Made by a program: the position numbers and the translations under genes. The notes beneath the pieces were generated by a model, which searched no databases, was not told the origin of the DNA, and saw only the letters and a list, made by a program, of their open reading frames with translations. A stretch of 64,000 bases of DNA. Origin: Paracamarosporium sp. OC-R06-R3. Taxonomy: Eukaryota > Ascomycota > Dothideomycetes > Pleosporales > Didymosphaeriaceae. The stretch is taken from NCBI GenBank assembly GCA_019828545.1, contig JACVRA010000115.1, positions 1 to 64,000 of the forward strand, written 5' to 3'. Shown here in pieces: positions 1-11,308 of this stretch. How positions within the stretch are numbered: position 1 is the stretch's first letter; the number at the start of each line of letters is the position of its first letter.

Positions 1-1480
1 GGACCTTTTGATTACCTGCGCCGATACAAAAAGGATAATAGACAAGTAGATACCTTTAGTTAAAAAAGTAACCTAATAAAAGAAAAATAAAAAATATACT
101 TAACTATATTATAAAAAGCTAAAAATAGATTACTAAAATTAATAGTAGAACTTAACTAGCTACTTATAATTATAAGACAAGTACTAAAAAAGCTATAAAA
201 TAAAATTATATAATAATATTATAATAACCTACTATATAAATACTTTAGAATTAAGAAAATAATAAAGCTTATCTAAAGAAACTATAACTTTAAAGGAATT
301 AAAGAAGTAATTATAAAATATATTAAAAAACATACTAAATACTAAAGAAATAAGTATATAATTTATTTTAAGTATAAAGAAATATAAGTAATCTAAATAC
401 TAAAAGTACTATAAAAAGATATATTAATAGACTTTATTATAGAACTATTAATATTTAAAAATTTAATAATAAAAATTAAGTATAATACTATTCTAGTAAT
501 AGTTTATTAATTAATTAAATATATTAAGTTTATTTTATATAATAAAAAGCTTTTAATAGAAAAACTTACGTATCTTCTACTAAATTAATTTATTTAATAT
601 TATAGAATTCTAAAGATAATTATAAGTAATAGAGATAAACTCTTTATATTAAACTATTAAATAACCCTTATAGTATTTATTAAAACTAAGAAAAAACTAT
701 TAACTATATATTATTTATAGATAGATAAATAGATAAAATGTATAAATTAAATACTAAAAATATATCTATATATCTACTATAATAACTAAAAAAATAACTA
801 GATTTTATTATTACTAATAGTATAACTAGTATATAATAATAAGGAATTAGCTACGTTAAAATATATACCTTACTATATAAACTATAAAAGATACCTATAT
901 CTTTTTAATTAAGCATTATAAATAATAATAAAAATAAAAAAAGCTATTAAACTAATAGAAGAACTATAAAAAGTATATAAATAATTATAAAAAAACCTTA
1001 AAAAAGCTTAAAAATAGGTAATTTTATATACTAATTAAAAATAAAAAATAGTACCTTAGCTAAAGAAGAGGGATAAAGTATATCTACTTATAAAAAACCT
1101 TTATATATAAAAGAAAAAATATAAAAAACTAGACTACATTAAGGTTAAATTATTTATTATTTTAAAATAAATATTATTAATAAATTATAAATTAAAACTA
1201 CTACCTAATATAAAAATATACTTTATATTCTATATATTTTTATTAAAACTAGTAGACTTAGAAACTCTAATCTAAATAACCTTCTACTATAAGGCTAAAG
1301 AAGAAAATAAATTTAAGGTAAAAAGTATTAAATATACTAAAACTAATAAGAAAACCTAATAATATCTTATTAAGTAAAAAAGATACCTAGAAAGTAAAAA
1401 TACTTAAAAACTAAAAGATAACCTTAATAATTATTAATAATTAGTTAAAGAATATAAATAAAGACTTTATAACTTAATAA
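1..1480 (+). mobile_element. Ty3/Gypsy chromodomain retrotransposon, 3' half of pol, RIP-degraded
   Basis: Conceptual translation, ignoring stops, gives a recognisable Gypsy integrase. The zinc-binding region starts near 285 and the core contains the DFI-type segment near 430, SNRDKLFTLKYW near 622-657 and a TYY-QIDKQI segment near 700-735 where functional elements have YHPQTDGQTE. From about 1050 the C-terminal part follows, ending in a chromodomain near 1365-1440 (K-KRYLESKNT-KLKDNLNNY, with tryptophans replaced by stops). The 5' end lies outside the window and I could not find an LTR with certainty. TGG and CAR codons turned into TAA/TAG point to RIP. The family call is good; the boundaries are approximate. 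Confidence 0.8.
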
Positions 1481-2500
1481 TTAAATAATAAATATAAAAA
1501 AAGAATATACTACTATAATAGATTAAAAGTAAAGACTATTTTATTTACTATACTTAAAGTTAACTATAGTATAGTAAAATAATTAATAAGAGTATTTACT
1601 ATAAAATAATTTATAATAATAGTACTTATGTCTTTTTTATTTATAGCCATTTCTATAGTAAGATATAACATCTTCTTATAAATATACTCTTTAACTTAAA
1701 TTAAAATTTTTTTATTTTATAATATTTATATAATTATAGTAGTTAACTTCTTTTTATTTACTTTAACCTTCTTCTTATACTCTTTATAAGTCTTATTTAG
1801 AGATAACTAGCTTATATTTATATATAAATAATCTATATATATATACTTAATATACCTTAAACTAGTACCTAATATAATAAAGTAAATTTAACCCTTAAAA
1901 TAATAATTAATATATAGCTTTTTTATAACTATATTAACACTTAAGATTTCTTAATAGAGGTAATATTTATAGACGGTAGATTTAATAGATATAGTATTAA
2001 TAGATAATAATAAATAAAATAAGTAATATTAGCTTATATAAAAATAGTACGTAATTTAAGAATAAATTAATTAAAAAAGAAGAATAATATTAAGATCTAA
2101 GATTTTAATATAAAAGAAAAAATAATTAGTTAAGTAAACTCTTACTATTAAAGGTATATATAAACTTAATTTATATACTTATATATACTAACGTTTATAA
2201 AGGAGTTATATAACTATTTTATAAAAAGTACTTTATAAAAAGCGCTCTTTAAAGAGTAATCTAAAGAGAGTACTCTTTAAAAAATAGTCCTACCTTAAGT
2301 ATATAAGAATAAGAGAATTACCTTTAATTTTTATATTTAATATATTTACTATAGTAATAACCTATTAGTAATTTATTATTTAAATTTTTTTAATAATTCT
2401 ATTATATTACTTGTGTAACGTAATATTATTTTATTTTTATATTAAGTACTTTTACTTAAGAATTAACTCTACTTGCCCCTTTGTATTTAATTAACCTTAA
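1481..2500. other. AT-rich RIP-degraded sequence, not identified
   Basis: Very low GC with stops in all frames. It lies between the Gypsy chromodomain end and the truncated end of the helicase-like pseudogene, so it probably contains the missing LTR and other element debris. A short internal inverted motif (AGTACTCTCTTTAGATTACT and flanking copies, about 2225-2285) is visible on the minus strand. No protein homology could be read. Confidence 0.5.
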
Positions 2501-3594
2501 GGCTTTAATAAGTATATAGGTTAGGGCTTTTTTTACTTAAAATAGCCTTAATAATTTTTTTTTAAATACTATAAAAGGTTACTATTTTATTTATTATATA
2601 TTATAATTATTTAATAGTATCTACCTTTTTTAATCTTTTTAATTAATTAATTTTAATTTTATTTATTTTACTTTTAAATAATATTTTCTTTTACTTTTTA
2701 TACCTATCTCTTTAAACGTTTAATAAAAATCTTAAAAATTAATATTAATTTATACTTAATATTTTAAATTATTATTACTTATTTACTACTACTTTAGTTT
2801 ACTTTATAATATTATATATATATATTATATCTACTATATATATTATATATTTTATTTATAAATTAATTATTAATTTTATAATATTCTTTTTATTTTATAT
2901 ATTATTTTTATTACTTTTATTTAGTTAGAATATTATAGATTTATATAAAAACTACTAATTAATTTTAATTATAATCTTATAATATATTATAATTATTAAT
3001 AGTTAACTTAATTTAATATTAGTTTTATACTTTAATATTTTTTATAATTTATTTATTATCTATTTATGTCTACTAAACTTAGTTAATTATATATATAATA
3101 AAATTATTTTTTTTTATACTATAGCCTTTATTTACTACTAAAATAGTAATATTAATTATATATAATATATTAATAATTTATCTACTTTATATAATAAATA
3201 TTAATAAATAATTTTAATATTATTATTAATTATATACTTTTTATAGTATCTTATTATAAATACTATTTTATTATTTTTAATAAATATATTATAGTAGTTT
3301 TCTTTAATTATATTACTATATTAGATATTTATAATTTTTAGGCCTCTTATTAGCTGGCTATTTATAATATATATTAATATAATTAATTTTTTTTTAAATA
3401 TAACTATTTTATTTATATACTATTTAACCTTTTATTAGTTAATATTTAAATAGGTATTTAGCTTTATAAACTAGTTTTTAATATAGTTAATTTAATTAAT
3501 CTACTTAAATAACTACTATTTTTTATTTATAAATAACTAGATTTATTAATCTTTTAAAAAATTCTATTTAAGTTATTTATTAATTAAGTTATTA
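2500..3594 (-). pseudogene. C2H2/OrsD-type (DUF3505) telomere-linked-helicase-like pseudogene, 3' part
   Basis: On the minus strand this continues the reading of the 5446-7260 pseudogene after the pogo insertion. Readable blocks include NFLKD near 3560, a KIVIFKKKLIILIYI block near 3400, TRYYKKY near 3235, KIIYQYLLYKVDKLLIYYI near 3200 and KKIIKAILSKKSP near 2530. The last block is where RecQ-like proteins of this family reach the helicase ATPase domain. No P-loop follows, so the coding sequence is truncated at about 2500. Most tryptophans and glutamines are stops, as expected from RIP. The family assignment comes from motif order and spacing recalled from fungal DUF3505-RecQ proteins. Confidence 0.6.
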
Positions 3595-5443
3595 ACGTAA
3601 TATTAAGTAAGTAGTATATTTAAGTAAGTAGTATACCCTACTAGCTTTTATATCTTTATAGTAATGTATTTTAATAATATAATAAAATAGTAAAATAAAA
3701 TTACTAGTTTAGATTATATATAATCTCTAGTATTTATTTTATATATTTATATATTATAGCTAGTCTCTTTATAGTAGCTATAATATATTAAAGTTTACTA
3801 ACTTATACTTAATTATACTTTACTTTAATATATTTTCCCTTTAAGCTACTACTTAATCTTTTTTTAAGTAATAATCTTCTCTACCTCTATCTTTATTAAG
3901 ATGCCTTACTTTTAGATCCTTTTTCTTTTTTACATTCTATATACTATAGTGGCCTTATTTACTCTCTTAAGACTAGTAACTTAACCCTTAAGTAATATAG
4001 TTAAATAAAGTATTACCTTAGCACCTTTTTTAAGCTAATTAATTACTATAATAATAGAAGTAGGTAATAAGCTCTTATACCTTTAAATTTTATTATAAAT
4101 TAATATTAATTAAGCTTCTAGCTTACACGCGTTGCTTAGTATTTTGGCTTTTTAAAGGGTAACCTCTAGTATAGGTAGCATTGGCGTATAAAGCTTTATA
4201 TTAAGCTTTAATATTACTACCTTTAAATTGTATAGGACTAGGCTAGCGCCTTAAAAGCTTATATAGATATTCTCTTTTATAATTAACTAATTATAGGCTA
4301 TATAGAAGGCTAGTAGGAACTCTAGCTTTATAATATAATTAATATAGTTATATATTAGGTTCTTAATCTAGTAACTATACGTGTACTTTAATAGTAAGAA
4401 GTAGTTAACGTTAAGTAACTATAGGAGGTATAATAAATACAGTAGTATATAGAGCGTATAGATATTATTATTCTTATAAAGCTACTAAAATTTAAGTAAG
4501 TTGTAGCTCTTATAGCTGTTAAGTATAAGCAGCTGGCACACGCCTACCCTACGCTCTATTATATACTTAATAAAGTGCTTTAGCCACTCTACCCCAAGCT
4601 TATTTATCGTCTAGCTATTATTACTTATTATAAAAGCCTAGTTATACAGTATATTATCGTCTTCATACCAGGCAGAGAGGTAATACTGGCCAGCGAAGAT
4701 AATAAAGGGCAGGATTGCCCAGCCAGTAGTATTAACTCTATAAATTGCTATAACCCATTTACGATTGCCTGGCTATATAGCTTTAGGCCTACCTCGTCTC
4801 TTTAAGCCTATAACAACGAGCTAAGCTAATATCTTGCCCATTATAAAGCCTATCTTGTTAAAGTTAAAGGTATCCTTATTATAGATACTATAGGTAGCCT
4901 TCGTACGCGCTACAAGCTCAAACCAAGCCCTAATAATCTCTAGATCCTTACATAGGGCTCTCTGTCAATTATACGGCCGATTAAAATGCGTTGTAAGGCT
5001 GTCTATTCGCTTAACAAAGTTTCTAGGCCAGTCTCTGCCAACCTGGCCAGCGCCGCACTCAGCAAGCAGCTTATCTGCCATATCTTACACAGCACTTAGC
5101 GTAGGCAGAAATCCTTACAAATCTAGGTCAAGTATATGTCTAGTAATTACCTCCTCTTCTAGCTTAGTAAGCTTCTTTAAGTTAGGCTGGCAATTATATT
5201 ACGCAGTAATTCCAGCGCGTCAGCAGTAGAGCATAGTTTTAGAGACTTTATACATTATAGTAGTACATCTTCTACTTTAAATTTAATTGCAATTAATAGC
5301 TAAGATGGCTAGGGATACATTAGCTTTGTTATAGGTTAATTAAATAGTAATTGGTTAAGCTATTGTTATTAATAGGTAACGGGCTATAAAAAGTTAGTAA
5401 GGTGTACCACTTGCTTAGATGCGCCGCTTACTTAGTATTACAT
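3595..5443 (-). mobile_element. pogo/Fot1-family DNA transposon (copy A), RIP-degraded, inserted in the DUF3505 pseudogene
   Basis: An 1849-bp element with terminal inverted repeats starting ACGTAATATTAAG at 3595 and, on the other strand, ATGTAATACTAAG at 5443, flanked by the TA target duplication (3593-3594 and 5444-5445). Each end carries two imperfect copies of a unit close to CTAAGCAAGCGGCGCAT. The minus strand encodes a DDE transposase remnant: NRKWVIAIYRVNTTGW near 4730-4775, then GQYYLSAWYEDDN near 4650-4690. These match the transposase of the element at 33862-35731 block for block, and in-frame stops are frequent. The ends are as supported as an unaided reading allows. Confidence 0.85.
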
Positions 5444-5445
5444 TA

Positions 5446-7260
5446 TATAAATATTCTTATAGTATATTAAAAATAGATTTAATAAATAGGCTATTACTAA
5501 ATAATAAATTATTTATTAATATTTATTTACTTTTTTTAATTAACTTATATATTATATTATAGAACTAGACTATAGTAAACTATAACTTTTTATATAATAA
5601 CTTATTCTACTCTACTTATTTTATATAGCTATATAATATTATATTATAATAAATCTTTAATTTATATATTTATAAATTTAATATCTACTATATAAGGCTA
5701 TAGCTACTATAGACTATAAACTTATCTATTATTTATTAAATATATTATAAATACTCTTTTAATTAGTATTATTATAAAGTACTTTTACTATTACTCCTAT
5801 ATATACTATTGCCATTTATATTATTTTCTTTAAATGGCTTTAATAACTTTAATACCTACTATACAACTATAAACTAAGTAATTTTAATAATAGTTAATAA
5901 TATAGGTAGATACTATTTAGCGTCCTTCTACCCATCCTTTCTAATTCTTAATATAGCTAATATATATACCAACGGGCTATTATACTCTTTATAGGTAATA
6001 GACTAACTTAATAATATAATATAAAATACTAAGTATACTTTCTTGACCCTTAATAACGTTTTTAGCTTGGTAATGCTTTTAACCCTCTCTATCTATTATG
6101 CTTTTATTTTCTCTATTATACTATCTACGTTGTCTGTTATTCCTTCGTCTATATCCTTACTTGGTTCTTCTTTCTATTCTTCTTTGTCTACTGCCTCTGT
6201 TACCTTTATCAATGCTTCCTATGCCTTGCGTTGTTATTTGGTAAACTGGTACTTGGGGCTTTTCTATGCGTACTCCTACTAGGTCTGCTAAAAAAATATT
6301 AACGTTTGCTTCTATGGCCTGGCGTAGTTACTAATTAACTTCTTATCTATGTATGACTATAATGGCTGAAACCTTATTTGGTACTTCTCTATCTAGATTG
6401 CTTTTAGTTGTATAAATATCCCTGTATGGTGGATGACCAACGCCTGGTTAAACTGCATTAATCTATTTATGGCTTCCTATATGGTAGCTGCTACTGGCTC
6501 CTCTTCTACTTTGGGCTTTTCTATGCTTGCTAACAACGCTGGCTGCTCTATGCCTACTAAATATGGCATCTACCTAGTCTACTTTAGCTATGGGTTTACC
6601 TCGTTCTATGCGCCATTTTAGATCGTCGTCTTGGCCTGCTTTTATACGTTGGCCTATGCCTTGTCTATACTTTTGACAACTCGCCCCTACACTGTCTCGC
6701 CATCTATGGGTTTGGGGGTGGATTTGGGCTGGTGGACCTTAAAATGCTACAACCTGGTGCCTTGGGTAAACAACTGCTGGTAATGGACGTACCTCTACCC
6801 TTGGTTGCTGCGTAGTTGTATGTTATGCTTCTCTAATTGACGTGGGTGGCCACCTCTGTCTGCTGGTGACCACCTGTGGACCTCTTGCTAATGATTCTTT
6901 ATACCCTGGAAACTTTGAATAATTTGGTGATACTGGTCTGGGGCTAATTGGTACATCATCCCATCCATGTATACGGGCAACTGGCTGATGGGCTCAATGC
7001 TCTGACTGGGCACTTTGAGCTTGCTGGTATACTGTATTAAACCGGCCCAATTCTTAAGCTCGTTGGCTATCAACTGGGCTTGCTTGCGTCTGACCCCCTC
7101 GTGGGCATGCAGTAAATGGCTCCTGGCGTGGCTTGGTAAAACGCCGTACCTGCATTCTCTGTAGATCGCCAATAAATACTTGGGCAAATGTTTGAAATAC
7201 TCGTCTGCGATGCTGCTCTCTACTATGATTTTGGACTTGACGCGCCTGTGGCCGGGTCCT
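5446..7260 (-). pseudogene. C2H2/OrsD-type (DUF3505) telomere-linked-helicase-like pseudogene, 5' part
   Basis: The least damaged stretch is an open 99-residue segment at 6888-7187: LPKYLLAIYRECRYGVLPSH, then SHLLHAHEG, NWAGLIQY and QLPVYMDGM. It has the Cys/His pattern of the N-terminal OrsD/DUF3505 zinc-finger region. Downstream minus-strand blocks continue in order: MPYLVGIEQPALLASIE near 6520-6570, TGIFIQLKAI near 6410, KSPKYQFTK near 6250, and the LKIYYN block near 5640-5670. The reading runs into the pogo element at 5443 and resumes at 3593. GC falls steadily toward the 3' side as RIP damage rises. OrsD-type N-termini joined to RecQ helicases are typical of subtelomeric helicase genes in fungi; that link is knowledge of the family, not shown here. 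Confidence 0.65.
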
Positions 7261-7599
7261 TAATGGTCTTACAATGAGCTATGGGTTTATAAACGGATTA
7301 TAGGCGCTGCAATGGGTTATAGGTTGTACTGATGCGTTACGACAGTTGACGGCTGTGTAGTCTACTGTTATGGTTGCTGCTTGGTATGTGGGTGGTCTAA
7401 TGGGCTGCTGGCTGCGTTGTGGGTGATATTGGGTGATGGCAACTGCATAAACCTTGACTGCGACTACCTACGCCCTATCTGTTACGCTATGTGGCCTTTT
7501 TAACACCTGGAATCCTTCGCGTTCTAATGCGTCTTGGCTTCCGCTTTATGTTGGTTTTTATCTTGGAAGGGATTCTGATGTCTGATTGCTGCCTTAACA

Positions 7600-7645
7600 T
7601 ATTTACCCTAACCCTTACGCGTAACCCTAACGCGTATAACTACAC
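7600..7645. repeat. Short telomere-like CCCTAA motifs
   Basis: The segment holds ACCCTAACCC and, after a short TTACGCG spacer, AACCCTAACGCG: two near-perfect CCCTAA units interleaved with GCG. It lies just upstream (minus-strand sense) of the helicase-like pseudogene. It is too short to call a telomere but unusual for random sequence. Confidence 0.4.
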
Positions 7646-7689
7646 AGTTTCTTGCCCTGTAAATTGGCTAGGACGTGCAAGTTAACGCG

Positions 7690-8090
7690 TAGAGTCTTCG
7701 ACTAAAATTTTAGGTTAATTAGCCTTTAGGAACCTATTGAAATGTTACTATAACTACTTTTAAAATGTTACCCCTATTCTTAAAAATACGCGGCAAAATC
7801 GTCTAGTGTGAATATGTTATCCTTAACAAAAAAAACGCTGCTATTGAAATGTTAGGTAACATTTTAAAGCCGCCCTGGGTTAGGGGCTTAACGCTCTAAC
7901 CAACTTACCCGTGTAACTAACTCGCCCGTGTAACCGACTTACCCGTAAGGTATGTTATATATACTGTTAATCTGGCTTTACTTTCTTAAGTAGTAATTTC
8001 CTTAATTCGTTTACTAAATTAACCTTTTCCAGCTCTACTTTCTATAATAATAACATAGAATAGCTACCAGCTTCATCGCTAACCCCTTTG
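7690..8090. other. Gene-free boundary between RIP block and first intact gene
   Basis: GC content rises here. The stretch contains a 110-bp inverted-repeat structure (7759-7868) and imperfect direct repeats of CCCGTGTAAC / CCCGTAAG near 7905-7950. No coding signal was seen. Confidence 0.5.
7759..7868. repeat. 110-bp segment bounded by a 14-bp inverted repeat, possible MITE remnant
   Basis: TTTAAAATGTTACC at 7759-7772 is repeated in reverse complement at 7855-7868. A further AAATGTTAC copy precedes the left arm. No target duplication is clear. It could be a miniature inverted-repeat element or a chance hairpin. Confidence 0.35.
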
Positions 8091-10885
8091 CTACGGGTGA
8101 TTGTAACGCTCGTAACTTGCGAGCTTTGCAGTCTTGATTGCATCTGCGACAGCGCTCTTCTTAAGGCTTTCCATGCTCTTGCATACTCCCTGCCCAGGGT
8201 ATGCAAGTAGCCCGAACATTGCTATTAATCCCATTAGCATTGACCTCTGCGACGCACGGTTCTGGATGGTACTTACCACTCCCAGGTTTCGTCACCAGGT
8301 TCATCGAACCTTTGCCTACACCCTTTATGAAACCAAGAGCGCCTTCTTTCTTCGCACTAGCGTATGGCTTGGTCACAATGTCTGTGATCCCCTCATAGAA
8401 TCCCGTGCCAAAATTCTGCCGGCTCTTTAGTTTGGGATGGAATTGATAGCGAACTATACATACCTTTGCAGCAACCACACCCCCACTCTTCCAATCTTTT
8501 ACTTTTCCATAATCTTTGACTTCCTCACCATATAGCCTTGGAGCATTTCTGAGTCCCTCTGCAAGTGCTAATGGCATGCCCACAAGAGCGCCTTTGGTCA
8601 AGTTAGTTCCCATGGAGGTGAACCCCCTACCCGCCGCAGCCGCAGCTGCTAAGCCAGCTGTTCTACCATTGCCGCCTGCAAGTCGAGTTTGTTTGTGTTG
8701 CTTGAACGGGTCGATAAAAGTACCACCCAAAGCGGATGTAAAGTCGGTCAGCATGCTGAGAGTAGCCGATGCACCTGCGGACAGTGGATCAAGTCGTTCA
8801 ACGTCCATGTTGTAGTCCTTTGGCCGATAGCTTGTTTGAATAAGTCTGAAGAACATTATCGGATAAGGAATAATAAACTTACGGTACTACATCTGCGAAC
8901 TTAACTTGGTCCTTCGAGACACTGTCTTTGAGTGCCGCATGGCACAATTTTGTCTCTGATTTTGCTTTCGATAAATGGCACACCCAATCTGCAGCATGTT
9001 GAGGAAGAATATCGCATGACATCTCTGTAATATTCAGGTGACGATGGAAGGACTGCACAGCCTTCTCAACTCCGTTCTCGCGGCGCATCTGATCTGCGAC
9101 TGCTCCAGCGGCCTGTTGAGTTTTAGGTGTTAAGCAGAATTTGATTGCGTCTGCCAGATTTTTGCTGTTGAGGGAGGTATGCGCTATTGGAACCGGTCCT
9201 GCACCACTGCTAGCGACGACATTACCCCAAAAGGGCTGACTGTTCTCTCATGTTAGCAGGCGCGTCGCTATAATGCAGTAGGTTATACATACTCGCCAAA
9301 GAAAGGCACGATTACTGTTGGTCTAGCGTTGTAAAGACCACAGGCTGTCGTGCCTGCTCCGCCATGATGAACAACAGCAGAGACCTGTTTGAAAAGCCAC
9401 TCTTAGAGTACATCAGCGATAGAAGGAATCCGGTCATTGTCTAGGCATTTACCATGAGGACAGTCTCCTATGTAAAATACATTGTCTGTGCTTGTGTCAT
9501 CTCCTCCTAGTTTGCTCCATCCTCGGGACACAATGACCCTGACTTTGGCAATCCAACAAGCTTCGATAATAGCTTCAGTCATTTTTTTGGGGTCTCGCAA
9601 AACGATACTTCCGAAACCAATGTACACTGGGACGGAGCCCGCGCGAAGAAAGCTCTCGAGATCTTGGGGTGGTGTGTATGTAGGTTCCTCTCGCATGAAA
9701 AAGCCGCAAATATCTTGCATGCGTTAGACCAACGACCTTGCGAAATCGGACAGCATAATTGGCATGCTCACCGATATTTGAACCCCAGTCCCGAGTCTTA
9801 GGGACCAGTGCAGGGGACCAGCAGTATGTGAAGGGTACTTTCAACGAATCAATGAGATCTGGGCCCATGCTTGTATGGACAGGTTCTAAGCGTAGGTCTT
9901 TCACACGCCATCCGTTTATTACATCGCCTAACCTAGGTCGTAGCGTTAGCTCATCACCGTAATCGACTATACGATGTGATGTGTTCACCCGACACTTACC
10001 CTTGCCAAGTCATGATGTTGGCAATGCCGTAGCTGAAGTAATTCGCCTGCGATTGACGTATGTCTTTGGCCTTCACCTTGGTAAGTGGATGTGGGAACGC
10101 ACGCGTTGCTGTCCATGGCATAGTGAACATCAGATGAACAGGAATTCCCAAGGCTTGCGCACAATGGACGTGTGCGAACGATGGAGGGTTCGCAATGATT
10201 GCATGTGCGACGAATGGCTCATGCGAGATAGGGTCAGGGAGAACGCAGGAACCCCAACAACCCCGTAACATCTCTTGGATCATGCGCCGTTTCCGAGGGA
10301 TGTCTCCTCCTTTCAGAGAGTCGAGGGAGGGGAGCAGGCCTGGATTGCGTACCATATACTAAGGGGCGGAAGGTCAGATCGCAATACAACAGGAGCATAC
10401 GACGCGCACTCACAGACATTAAGTCCTCTGGGTCTCCACCAATGGGATAGAATTCTAATCCTGAATTACGCACAAAGTCTGCGAAGACGTTGTGAGTTGC
10501 CAGCCGCACGCGATGCCCATAGCGTTGGAGAGCAGTTCCCAAGGCGATGAACGGCTGCACATCACCTCTACTGCCTACCACTTGCACGACAATGTTCAAC
10601 GGAGGACATTGTCCCGGCAGATCCGGCTCTGGCTCTGCTACCGCTGGTCGGTATATCGGCAACGACTTGGTCAGCTCACCAGGGGCCGCAGATTCGAGAT
10701 CAATGTTCAAAGTTCCATCGGCTACCTTCAGTTAGTGATGCACATGAGACAAAAGCGGTGCTCGTACTGTTCAGTGTACACGAGCTTGCGAGAATCGTGC
10801 CAGAAGAGTGTAATGAATAAGGAGGAGGCGCATTCCAGGCAAGAGCCTCTTCTTCTGGAGCAGAATCCGTATATTTGGCATCCAT
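8091..10885 (-). CDS. Sterol-type UDP-glycosyltransferase (GT28 N-terminal / GT1), 765 aa, 10 exons
   Basis: Model: complement(join(8091..8221, 8277..8415, 8464..8830, 8883..9239, 9293..9401, 9453..9713, 9772..9932, 10000..10358, 10414..10721, 10780..10885)); the exons sum to 2298 nt with no internal stop. The GT28 N-terminal domain begins near residue 77 with [18 protein letters not shown]. The donor-sugar motif [17 protein letters not shown] lies near residue 405-420. Family members transfer a sugar, usually glucose from UDP-glucose, to sterols or other lipophilic acceptors on membranes. A TAA at 9403-9405 that looks like a nonsense codon falls inside a 51-bp intron (GTAAAT...CTAAG), which restores CPHEWLF. 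The C-terminal third is an alanine/glycine-rich tail with repeated GxxxG helices, common in fungal homologues. It is divergent from the rhamnosidase at 11309. The acceptor is unknown; the first intron is the least certain. Confidence 0.85.
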
Positions 10886-11308
10886 AGTTCCGATTCGACA
10901 ACTATTAGAAGTTCAATTTGGGAAGCGGCATGAAAGCACCTTAAAAAAGGTTTACGACCGAGAGATTAAGGCCTGATTGAGCGTCTAAAGTAAGGTAGGC
11001 TAGTAGCGTACCACTTCTTATTGAAGTTTAACGCGTGGGAAGAAAATATGTGATACGTCGTACTATATTCCTGACCAATGAGACACGAGTAGATACGCGA
11101 CAAGCTCCGCGAATACGGAAAAAGCCCCGCAGATGCAAAACATCAGCCCTAAATACGTAAAGCTCCTGGGACTAGGCATGCAACTCGCGTCACTCAGCCA
11201 CTGGGGTGGACCGGTGCGCCAAGCTCACATGTAATCAGTCCCATTGCAACTATTTTTCTATGACCCATAGGTATCTTTCGTCTTTCTAAGATCTTCCACG
11301 ACAACATC
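10886..11308. promoter_or_regulatory. Shared intergenic promoter region of the divergent glycosyltransferase and rhamnosidase genes
   Basis: The 423 bp between two start codons pointing away from each other must hold both promoters. Repeated ACGCG/CGCG-type cores (for example near 11030 and 11095) are visible, but no motif was assigned with confidence. Co-regulation is an inference from layout. Confidence 0.4.

Noticed and set aside
6043..6621. Plus-strand frames of 79 and 62 residues
   Set aside because: They are antisense to the DUF3505-like pseudogene, whose minus-strand reading is continuous through this part.
9403..9405. In-frame TAA in the glycosyltransferase that looks like a nonsense mutation
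   Set aside because: It falls inside a 51-bp intron (9402-9452) with good borders; splicing restores CPHEWLF and keeps the frame across all ten exons.
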